DNA from: Prolixibacteraceae bacterium
GTDB taxonomy: Bacteria > Bacteroidota > Bacteroidia > Bacteroidales > Prolixibacteraceae
DNA: 9,485 nt
Reading direction: 5' to 3'
Assembly (NCBI GenBank): GCA_014380255.1
Contig: JACMKG010000417.1
Location: 1 to 9,485, forward strand
The notes beneath the pieces were generated by a model that was given only the letters and a program-made list of their open reading frames with translations, had not been told where the DNA came from and did no database searches. A program made the translations under genes and the position numbers. Below, one piece after another: positions 1 through 6,867 of this stretch; position 1 is the stretch's first letter, and each line of letters starts with the position of its first letter.

Positions 1-1751
1 ACACTGGCAGAACCCCACTCAATTGCTTCCCGCCAATCAGGGCCAAATGTAGTTAGTTCAGGTGCAATACATGGGACCAAACCATTGGGTTGTTTTGTAT
101 CGTTCATGTCGTGCATGATTTTTCCGTATAACTGGCGCATATCGTAGTTGTAACGGAAAGAAGGTCCGTGAAGGTGGCTTGCTTCCAGCCAACCCAATCG
201 TTCACGATGTGGGCAATCGCTGATAACGCTTTTCATATTGCTCAACTCCGCCCATTGAACCATTTTATAAATACGGTTGAATAATTCATTGGAACTTGAA
301 AATTCACCAACAAATGCATTGTCTGAATGCACAACTATTCCCGCAATGGATTCTACTTTCGGCACTTCAATGCTTCCTGAAGCAGGAATACATTCGACCT
401 GGTAATAGCGGCAACCCGTGGTAAAGAATTTTGATGTGTAGGTTTCTTTCCCCTCACCGCTTAAGATGTAGTGACTGTATGATCTTGCGTTATAGTTATT
501 CCGGAACAATGTGCCATCAGCATTCACCAATTCACTGGGTGTTATTTTAATGATGGAACCTCTGGGACCAGTCGCCATGAAGGTGGAAATATAAGAAGCA
601 TCTTGTCCCAGGTCATAGATAAATACGTTCGGTTTTATTTCTTTAATGCTTAATGGCTTATGCAGCTGGAATTTTCGGATGGGCGGCGCAGCATGTGTAA
701 TGCCTTTAAGTTCACCACCCGGACCTTTCATAACTTCAACAGGCAACCACGATGCATCATGAAAGCCTGCTTTGTTCCAACCTTCCTGAACTTTTCTTGC
801 ATCCCAATCTTCTCCTCCATAAATAGATGACCAGGTCATCGGGCTTTCCCCGGCTTTCCATGTATCATCTGTTACGAATGTTTGAATTGAGCTGTCATTG
901 TATTCAAACCTGATTTTTGCTATGGCCTGCAAACGGCCAAAAGAATGTTCAAACTTTGCATAGCGGCCACCTTTTTTTACCCTATACATGCCATTTGAAA
1001 GAAGCACACCCACAGCATTTTGTCCGGTGTTTAAAAATGAAGTTATATCGTATGTATCGTACAAACAGGTTTTGTCATATTGCGTCCATCCGGGATTGAG
1101 TAATGTTTCAGTAAGTTGTTTTCCATTCAATGTCATTTCATATTGTCCCAATCCACATATTGAAATAATAGCCCGTTTCAATCCTGGCTTCACTGCAAAT
1201 TCTCTCCTCGATAAAAAGGTGCTGTTTACGGCTGTATCAAGTCCTGAAGAAGCGCCTATCCATTTGGCATTACTCCAATCCTGCTGGTTGAGAATTCCCA
1301 TCGTCCATTGGTTTGGTGCACTCCAGGCTGAAGGTTTACCTGTTTGATCCCAGGTACGTACTTTCCACCATGCGTGCTGGTGTGAAAATAATGTTTGCCC
1401 CCTATAAATAATACGGGATGTTTCATCAGAAGTCATCTTTCCTGAATTCCATAGATCGCCATTATCCTTTTTTAGCTGTTCCTGCGATGAAGCAACAAGA
1501 ACCTGATAAGCCGATTGAGCCAGGCCTCTGACAGCAGCGTTTGCAGGTTTTAATATCCAGCTAAGTTGTGGAGTGGGGATATCTATCCCCAATGGATTGT
1601 TACGGTATTCACACTGGAGATCAGATACGGTAAAAGATGCAACCTGCGGAATTGGATGAGGACCTTGCATGCCGGAGAAAGCCAAACATGCAAATAAGAC
1701 AAGCGCTGATATTGCTGTTTTAAAATTTATTATAATCATCCTATCTTTCAT
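1..1751 (-). CDS. Alpha-L-rhamnosidase, glycoside hydrolase family 78, secreted; 3' end missing
   Basis: Open reading frame of 583 codons that runs off the left edge with no stop, so the last several hundred residues of a usual 900-1100-residue protein are missing. The product should remove terminal alpha-L-rhamnose from glycans by the inverting GH78 mechanism. Residues 1-30 are a signal peptide (basic start, hydrophobic stretch ISALVLFACLAF), so it is exported, probably to the periplasm. Residues about 40-165 match the N-terminal beta domain (CEYRNNPLGIDIPTPQLSW, WWKVRTWD). Residues about 175-340 match the Bac_rhamnosid_N lectin-like domain (GQYEMTLNG, NPGWTQYD). About 345-475 is the next beta domain. 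The (alpha/alpha)6 catalytic barrel starts near 480 with DCPHRERLGW at 512-521, where E517 aligns with the general acid of characterised enzymes (E572 of BsRhaB). The second catalytic Glu would lie beyond the edge. Start ATG at 1751; an alternative ATG at 1739 would also keep the signal peptide. It has its own promoter region with a LacI-type operator. Family assignment is firm; substrate linkage is not visible. Confidence 0.93.
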   Translation of the reverse strand, partial: MKDRMIIINFKTAISALVLFACLAFSGMQGPHPIPQVASFTVSDLQCEYRNNPLGIDIPTPQLSWILKPANAAVRGLAQSAYQVLVASSQEQLKKDNGDLWNSGKMTSDETSRIIYRGQTLFSHQHAWWKVRTWDQTGKPSAWSAPNQWTMGILNQQDWSNAKWIGASSGLDTAVNSTFLSRREFAVKPGLKRAIISICGLGQYEMTLNGKQLTETLLNPGWTQYDKTCLYDTYDITSFLNTGQNAVGVLLSNGMYRVKKGGRYAKFEHSFGRLQAIAKIRFEYNDSSIQTFVTDDTWKAGESPMTWSSIYGGEDWDARKVQEGWNKAGFHDASWLPVEVMKGPGGELKGITHAAPPIRKFQLHKPLSIKEIKPNVFIYDLGQDASYISTFMATGPRGSIIKITPSELVNADGTLFRNNYNARSYSHYILSGEGKETYTSKFFTTGCRYYQVECIPASGSIEVPKVESIAGIVVHSDNAFVGEFSSSNELFNRIYKMVQWAELSNMKSVISDCPHRERLGWLEASHLHGPSFRYNYDMRQLYGKIMHDMNDTKQPNGLVPCIAPELTTFGPDWREAIEWGSAS

Positions 1752-1759
1752 TTTACCGC

Positions 1760-1790
1760 ATTTCTATATATAATTTGTAAACGCTTCAAA
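1760..1790 (-). promoter_or_regulatory. Probable LacI-type operator and weak promoter for the rhamnosidase gene
   Basis: On the minus strand the stretch TTTGAAGCGTTTACAAA (1790 to 1774) is an imperfect palindrome around CG at 1782-1783. It fits the LacI/GalR core AANCGNTT with TTTG and CAAA flanks. It resembles the better palindrome at 6706-6726 ahead of susC. The leading TTTG (1790-1787) could serve as the -33 element. A TA-rich block (TATATATAG, 1772-1764) sits about where the -7 element should be, but the TTTG part of TAnnTTTG is absent, so the promoter itself is weakly supported. The site lies about 25 bases upstream of the ATG, where a bound repressor would block transcription. Confidence 0.5.
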
Positions 1791-1956
1791 GAAATTTCAG
1801 CTATGAAGTGCATCTTTCTTATTGACGGTATTTTGTGAAATTAACGAGAAAGAAGATTTTAATAATTTAGAGAATTTACATGTAATTACGATATAGGCAC
1901 AAATAATTGGCTGTATTTAAATTAATGAACTTTTAATAAGAATACCCAGGGCTTTA

Positions 1957-2004
1957 GATGAAAAGTCAGGTAAATCATTCAAACAACAACGATTTATCTG
2001 ACCT
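1957..2004 (-). terminator. Rho-independent-type terminator behind susD
   Basis: The arms 1991-2004 and 1963-1976 are complementary over 14 positions with one mismatch (A-C) and one G-U wobble, around a 14-base loop. In the minus-strand transcript the stem ends in a run of four U and then CAUCU. It begins 13 bases after the susD stop codon at 2018-2020. The stem is long and the U tract short, so efficiency is uncertain. It separates the susC-susD transcript from the rhamnosidase gene, which therefore needs its own promoter. Confidence 0.65.
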
Positions 2005-2017
2005 TTCTATTATGGTA

Positions 2018-3532
2018 TTAGTATCCCGGATTCTGGCTGCCGCTGCCAAGGATATTAATTTCAGCTTGGGGTATTGGCCACACATAATGTTTATCGTCAA
2101 ATTTTCTTTTTGCCCCCCCGGGATTTGTAATATTGGAAAGCACATCTTTAGCTATTTTCCAACGCTTCAAATCAAAAAACCTGAGGCCTTCGAAGGCCAA
2201 TTCAGACCTTCTTTCCTGCCTGACCCGGATTCTCATTTGATCCTTAGATAACCCTGCAGGGAGAGGCGGCATATTAACTCCCGGCCTTGCTCTTACTTGA
2301 TTAACAGCAGCGTATACACTTGCATCTGGCCCTGTGGCTTCATTTTGTGCTTCGGCATACATAAGCAAAACATCTGCATACCGCAACAGCACTATATCCT
2401 GGTCACTAATGGTATTGTATCCGTAAGGAGATCTGGTTTCATCTATACCCTTCCTTATCATAAATCCTGTTCTCACTTCAACCATTGGCGTGAATGCGCT
2501 ATCAGGGGCATATAGCCATGGCTTATGGCCCGGTGTGTACACATTGTACCTTAACCGGGGATCCCTTTTATCATACGGCCGTGCAGGATTATATAAGGGA
2601 GATGAAGTGATAGGCAGTCCATCGGTAGCTTCGTAAGACTCAACCAAAAGTCCTAAAGCCTGAACAGTTGCAAAACTTGGCCAACCTATTCTGTAATCAT
2701 ATTGATGGGTTAAGTTCGGTGCCTGGAAACGAATAGAGAACATCACTTCAGTATTAGCAGCGCTTCTTTGTTGTGGTTTTATAAACATACCCCTGAAATC
2801 ATTAAATAAACTGAATTTGGTACTTGTTATAACTTCATTTGCTGCTGCTGCTGCTTCAGCCCAGCGTTCGTTGTATAATAATACTCTTGCTTTTAAAGCC
2901 TGGGCAGAACCTTTAACTGCACGGTCTGTATACGCTGTATTGGGTAAATTAGCGATTGCGAAATCCAGGTCCTGAAGCATAAATTTAACCACATCGGCCT
3001 TACTGCTCCTGGGAAGGTTGGTTTGTATATCTTCCAGTACTGCAGGTTTCTCTGTGATAATTACCCCGCCGTAAATTTCAGTCAACTGGAGATAGTAGTA
3101 AGCTCTTAGAAACCTCACTTCGGCACTATATGAATTGGTTTTGGCATCACCCAAATTGGCCTTTCCAATATTAGCAAGAAAATAATTGCATACACCTATT
3201 GACCGGTAATTGTTATAATATACATCTTGTATTGGACCGGTAGAAGTAGCCTCAACCTGGCCTTGCCCCGTATTCTGCCATGGTGCCGACCAAACAAACC
3301 CATCATCTGAGAGGCCATCCCACCAAACCAGGAAAGGCCCAAATCCTTCTCCCCGATTCAAGGTGGCATACACACCAGCTATACCTATTTTTACATCATT
3401 TTCATCTCTCCAGAAATTTTCAGATGCATAAGTATCCAACGGATTACGATTGATAAATTCTTTTTTACAACCTGCCACTGATATAATACATACCAGTGAC
3501 AAAAAAATCTTATTTATATTTTTGACTAACAT
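2018..3532 (-). CDS. SusD/RagB-family outer-membrane glycan-binding lipoprotein
   Basis: A 504-residue surface lipoprotein that acts as the lid and glycan-capture partner of the SusC transporter encoded just upstream. The signal peptide ends in a lipobox, SVAGC, with C22 as the lipidated cysteine, followed by KKEF; the charged residues after the cysteine fit surface export in Bacteroidota. The N-terminal SusD-like, TPR-based half includes RFLRAYYYLQL (140-150). The C-terminal SusD/RagB half includes LLRYADVLLMYAEAQNEA (382-399) and ELAFEGLRFFDLKRWKIA (444-461). The protein ends in QNPGY, the usual family C-terminus. Length is typical. The ATG is 18 bases past the susC stop, so the two are co-transcribed, and a terminator hairpin follows. 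No Shine-Dalgarno sequence is seen, as is usual in the phylum. Its ligand cannot be read from sequence; the neighbouring rhamnosidase suggests a rhamnose-containing glycan. Confidence 0.95.
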   Translation of the reverse strand: MLVKNINKIFLSLVCIISVAGCKKEFINRNPLDTYASENFWRDENDVKIGIAGVYATLNRGEGFGPFLVWWDGLSDDGFVWSAPWQNTGQGQVEATSTGPIQDVYYNNYRSIGVCNYFLANIGKANLGDAKTNSYSAEVRFLRAYYYLQLTEIYGGVIITEKPAVLEDIQTNLPRSSKADVVKFMLQDLDFAIANLPNTAYTDRAVKGSAQALKARVLLYNERWAEAAAAANEVITSTKFSLFNDFRGMFIKPQQRSAANTEVMFSIRFQAPNLTHQYDYRIGWPSFATVQALGLLVESYEATDGLPITSSPLYNPARPYDKRDPRLRYNVYTPGHKPWLYAPDSAFTPMVEVRTGFMIRKGIDETRSPYGYNTISDQDIVLLRYADVLLMYAEAQNEATGPDASVYAAVNQVRARPGVNMPPLPAGLSKDQMRIRVRQERRSELAFEGLRFFDLKRWKIAKDVLSNITNPGGAKRKFDDKHYVWPIPQAEINILGSGSQNPGY

Positions 3533-3550
3533 AATCGTAGTATTATAAGT

Positions 3551-6500
3551 TTAAAATTTAATTCTGGCTCCAAATGAAAGAATCCTGTTTTGAGGATAGT
3601 TTTGAAATGATGTATTTTGCCCTACACCAGGTGTTCTTTCAGGGTCTAAACCGGGATAATTAGTAAATACAAAAAGGTTATCTCCCGAGAAATAAAATCT
3701 TGCTTCGCTAATACCAATTTTTTTTGTTAGAGCAGCAGGAACATTATAGCCAACTTGTATATTTTTTATTCTTAAGAATGAGCCATCGCGAAGAAAGAAG
3801 GTAGAAGGACTACTGGTTATAGGTCCGCCATTATTCCAAACATAAAGAGCGGGTAAAGTATTGCTTTTATTTTGAGGTGTCCAGGCATCTCTCCAATCTT
3901 TGGTTGGGGCTGTACCTTGCGTGAACGGTTCTAATCCCCAACGCTGTACATATTGCTTTTGCCCTTCAACACCGTACAGGAAGGCTGTAAGATCAAAGTT
4001 TTTGTATGCGAGGTTGAGATTGAATGAATAATTAAACGAAGGATAAGCACCTTCAAAATATATCCTGTCATTGACGTTGATAACACCATCGTTATTTACA
4101 TCGCGGAATTTTAGATCTCCGGGCTTAGTGCCAGCAGGGTGTGTTGCCGACTTGTTGATTTCCTCCTGGTCCTGAAATATACCTATCCAATCCCACAGCC
4201 AGAACGCCTGAAATTCCATCCCATCCTTATTGATGGTTGTGTTGTTAATTTGCGTATTTCCCCACCGTACAATTTCATTTTTAACTTTCTGAAGTATACC
4301 TCCGATACCATAACGCAAATCGCCAATATTGTTATTGTATTGCACATTCAGTTCAAAACCTGTATTGTTTAAAACACCATGGTTAACAGTAGGAGCAGTT
4401 ACGCCTAAATATCCTTGTATTTGTGCACCGCGTAAAATATCAGAAGTTTTCTTTTTAAACCATTCTGCCGTAATGTTTAGTTTGTTTTTAAACAAAGCAA
4501 TATCAGCACCAATATTCGTCATGTCAACAGTTTCCCATTGAATGTTTTTATCTACAAGAGCGGGGCGTATTGCTCCATTTATAGTAACACCTGTATTATC
4601 AATCGGGTAAATACTGCTAACGTTTAAATTATCCTGGTAAGGATAATTGCTCACATTATCCTGGTTGCCTAAGCGTCCCACAGATCCTCTTAATTTCAAT
4701 TCTGACAGCCAATCTATGTCCTTCATAAATCCCTCCTGCGATATGCGCCATCCTGCTGAAACTGATGGAAAAGTGGCCCAACGATTACCTTCTGAAAACC
4801 TGGATGAACCATCTTTTCTAAAATTGGCTTCAAAAAGATATTTATTGTTAAAGCTGTAATTCAGTCTACCGTAAACCGACTGCATGGCCCATTCGCTTGA
4901 GGTACCTGCCGTGGTTTGCCCATCCAGGCCGCCTGCATTTAGTTCCCGGATTGTATTGTCCAGAAATCCACGTCTGTCACCCCTCAGTTGCTGGCTCTTA
5001 AAAAATTCTGATTGGACCCCACCCAGCAAAGTAAATGAATGGTTTCCGATCTCTTTATTGTAGGTTAATTGCGAATAAACAACAGGGTTTATGGTATTAT
5101 TATCAATAATGTTTAAACCCGCAAGACCAACATCAAGATTTCCTGCGTATGCGCCAGTGTACCAGTTGTACATAGGTATTATAGGCCGAAAATCATTGGT
5201 CTTCTGAGAAAAATAGTTCACCCCGCCCCTTGTTTCCCAAACAAGTCCCTGAAGCGGTTTAATCCTTAGATACAAATTCGCAAGGATATTGTATGGCTGA
5301 TCGTGGGCACGCACATGTTTTGCCACTGCAAACGGATTTTTGTTATGTCCGTTATAAGGATCACTATTATTCTGGACAAAGTTTCCAGGACTCCCGATAA
5401 CTTCAGGACCATACATTGGCGCTTGTGTAATGGCCGCAAGATATTGCTCTGATGCTCCCTGGCGAGGATATCTCCTGTTGCCGTAATTCAGATTCGTGGT
5501 TAAACCAAATTCGATGTTTTTATTCACAACTGTATTTAATCCGAACTGCAGCGTGAATTTCTTAAACTCGAATCCTGCCATAACACCTGGTTGGTCTATA
5601 TAGCCTATTCCAACATTAAAATTTGTACTGCCGCTTCCTCCATTGACACTTAAGTAATGGTTATGTGTACTAACAGTATTTAACAACAGATCCTGCCAAT
5701 CAATGTTTGGATATTTTGCGGGATCAGTAGGGTTTCTATATAGATCAATAAAACTCTGCGGGTATTCCCGGCCGGCGCCGTTACGCAATCTGGCTTTATT
5801 AAACATTTCCATATACTCCACAGAATTGGTCACAAGATCAAGCAATCTTGTAGCCGATGTAATGCCAAGATTATAGCTGTACTCCATGGTCAGCTTACCG
5901 GAAACTCCTTTTTTGGTGGTAACGAGTATAACTCCATTGGCTGCCCTGTTTCCATAAAGAGCAGAAGAAGCTGCATCTTTTAAAACAGAAATTGAAGCAA
6001 TATCATTTGGATTTAATACGGAAAGATTCCCCGGAATCCCATCAATAATCACTAACGGGGGGGTATTACCAAAGCTTCCCATTCCCCTTATCCGTATATT
6101 AATGGCTTCATTGCCCGGCTCACCCGAGCCTTCGATAATTTGTATGCCTGCAACCTTACCTTGCAATAATGAAGCAGGGTTTGTTACTACACGTTTGTTA
6201 AGTTCCTGGCCTGAGACTGTTGCCACAGCACCGGTTAAATTAGCTTTTCGTTGCGTACCATAACCCACAACAACAACTTCACCCATTTGCACCGAACTTG
6301 ACTGCAATTGAATATTAATGGCAGAACGGTTTCCTACCCTCACCTCCTGGGTTTCATACCCAATTGAACTGATAAGAAGTGTTGCATTGGTTGGGACTGA
6401 TATAGCAAAATTTCCACCTTCATCAGTTAACGTAGTAGTGGCATTGCCCTTAACCTGAACTGTAGCACCGCCCACAGCCGTGTCTTTTGCTGTTACTTTT

Positions 6501-6634
6501 CCCGTTATGCGTTGTTGTGCAAATAGAGTAGAGGAGCAAACGCTTAAAAAAAATAATAAGAAAAAACTGAAGCGGGGAGGGAATGAACCTTTAATAGAAC
6601 GGTGTTTCTCCCATTGAAGTAAAGAAGGTTCCAT
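3551..6634 (-). CDS. SusC/RagA-family TonB-dependent outer-membrane transporter
   Basis: A 1027-residue outer-membrane beta-barrel that imports oligosaccharides using TonB energy, paired with the SusD protein that follows. The chosen start is ATG at 6634. It leaves a long basic N-terminus, a hydrophobic stretch (FSFFLLFFLSVCSSTLFA) and likely cleavage at A39/Q40. The frame stays open to a TTG at 6724, but that codon lies inside the promoter/operator. After the signal peptide comes a carboxypeptidase-regulatory-like domain (about 42-115), then the TonB-box region EVVVVGYGTQRK (119-130). The plug carries the SusC/RagA signatures LVIIDGIPGN (194-203) and VLKDAASSALYGNRAANG (217-234). The barrel ends in GARIKF, with the terminal Phe expected for BAM-inserted barrels. 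There is no STN domain, so it should not signal to an anti-sigma factor. First gene of the susC-susD operon, probably repressed by the divergent LacI protein. Substrate specificity is inferred only from the nearby rhamnosidase. Confidence 0.95.
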   Translation of the reverse strand: MEPSLLQWEKHRSIKGSFPPRFSFFLLFFLSVCSSTLFAQQRITGKVTAKDTAVGGATVQVKGNATTTLTDEGGNFAISVPTNATLLISSIGYETQEVRVGNRSAINIQLQSSSVQMGEVVVVGYGTQRKANLTGAVATVSGQELNKRVVTNPASLLQGKVAGIQIIEGSGEPGNEAINIRIRGMGSFGNTPPLVIIDGIPGNLSVLNPNDIASISVLKDAASSALYGNRAANGVILVTTKKGVSGKLTMEYSYNLGITSATRLLDLVTNSVEYMEMFNKARLRNGAGREYPQSFIDLYRNPTDPAKYPNIDWQDLLLNTVSTHNHYLSVNGGSGSTNFNVGIGYIDQPGVMAGFEFKKFTLQFGLNTVVNKNIEFGLTTNLNYGNRRYPRQGASEQYLAAITQAPMYGPEVIGSPGNFVQNNSDPYNGHNKNPFAVAKHVRAHDQPYNILANLYLRIKPLQGLVWETRGGVNYFSQKTNDFRPIIPMYNWYTGAYAGNLDVGLAGLNIIDNNTINPVVYSQLTYNKEIGNHSFTLLGGVQSEFFKSQQLRGDRRGFLDNTIRELNAGGLDGQTTAGTSSEWAMQSVYGRLNYSFNNKYLFEANFRKDGSSRFSEGNRWATFPSVSAGWRISQEGFMKDIDWLSELKLRGSVGRLGNQDNVSNYPYQDNLNVSSIYPIDNTGVTINGAIRPALVDKNIQWETVDMTNIGADIALFKNKLNITAEWFKKKTSDILRGAQIQGYLGVTAPTVNHGVLNNTGFELNVQYNNNIGDLRYGIGGILQKVKNEIVRWGNTQINNTTINKDGMEFQAFWLWDWIGIFQDQEEINKSATHPAGTKPGDLKFRDVNNDGVINVNDRIYFEGAYPSFNYSFNLNLAYKNFDLTAFLYGVEGQKQYVQRWGLEPFTQGTAPTKDWRDAWTPQNKSNTLPALYVWNNGGPITSSPSTFFLRDGSFLRIKNIQVGYNVPAALTKKIGISEARFYFSGDNLFVFTNYPGLDPERTPGVGQNTSFQNYPQNRILSFGARIKF

Positions 6635-6694
6635 AAACAAGCTTTTAGTGGTTATAAAAAAAACGAAAATTTTCGAAATAAAACGAAAGTATAT

Positions 6695-6725
6695 CAAAAA
6701 TATAACTTTGAAATCGATTTCCAAA
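6695..6725 (-). promoter_or_regulatory. Bacteroidota-type promoter of the susC-susD operon
   Basis: On the minus strand, TTTG (6725-6722) is followed after 19 bases by TATTTTTG (6702-6695). This is an exact match to the Bacteroidota primary-sigma consensus TTTG-N(17-23)-TAnnTTTG. Transcription would start near 6688, giving a leader of about 54 bases before the ATG at 6634. This places the start of transcription downstream of the TTG at 6724 and so supports the shorter SusC reading frame. Confidence 0.65.
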
Positions 6726-6726
6726 T
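6706..6726. promoter_or_regulatory. LacI-family operator in the susC promoter spacer
   Basis: GAAATCGATTTC (6710-6721) is a perfect 12-base palindrome centred on CG, flanked by TTT on one side and CAAA on the other. It fits the LacI/GalR core AANCGNTT, where a hinge-helix leucine inserts at the central CpG. It occupies the spacer between the -33 and -7 elements of the susC promoter, so binding should exclude RNA polymerase. The divergent LacI gene starts 142 bases away, so it may also affect its own expression. Related to the site at 1774-1790. Confidence 0.65.
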
Positions 6727-6867
6727 TTTTTTTTTCTAACAGGTTGCTTACCTGTTGATTTCAAGGAAAAATTGTTTGAACGGGCTTTAAATATGACTAT
6801 GTCTCAGATTTGCAATGGAGGAAATTATAGACTAACGAAAAGTTATTTGTTAATTTAGCGCACTTTC

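Larger units (their letters stand above)
1752..2017. other. Intergenic region between susD and the rhamnosidase gene
   Basis: This 266-base, A/T-rich non-coding stretch contains the susD terminator hairpin (1957-2004) and the probable LacI-type operator (1774-1790). Between them (about 1792-1956) I see no gene, no further strong inverted repeat and no full TTTG/TAnnTTTG promoter on the minus strand. Confidence 0.6.
6635..6867. other. Divergent control region between susC and the LacI gene
   Basis: This 233-base, A/T-rich, non-coding stretch holds the susC promoter and operator. The expected susC leader (6635-6688) contains a perfect palindrome CGAAAATTTTCG (6664-6675) and three TTTCG repeats next to a run of eight T in the minus-strand sense. 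On the plus strand I could not find a convincing promoter for the LacI gene. CAGATTTG (6805-6812) is one base off a -7 element, but the nearest TTTG is 26 bases upstream, too far for the consensus. Confidence 0.6.

Noticed and set aside
917..1347. Two overlapping plus-strand open frames (917-1099 and 988-1347)
   Set aside because: They are antisense to the rhamnosidase reading frame, which matches GH78 throughout this stretch. Their products resemble no known family.
1958..2515. Plus-strand open frames overlapping the end of susD (1958-2251 and 2297-2515)
   Set aside because: Both are antisense to the conserved SusD C-terminus; the first begins in the terminator hairpin.
4139..4859. Plus-strand open frames inside susC
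   Set aside because: They are antisense shadows of the transporter barrel with no recognisable domain.
6635..6724. N-terminal extension of SusC by 30 codons starting at TTG 6724
   Set aside because: The start would be TTG, it lies within the operator and upstream of the predicted transcription start, and it adds a second hydrophobic A/T-rich segment before an already complete signal peptide.
6815..6835. Six-codon frame (M-E-E-I-I-D) ahead of the LacI gene as a leader peptide
   Set aside because: It is too short, with no start signal upstream and no paired attenuator structure.
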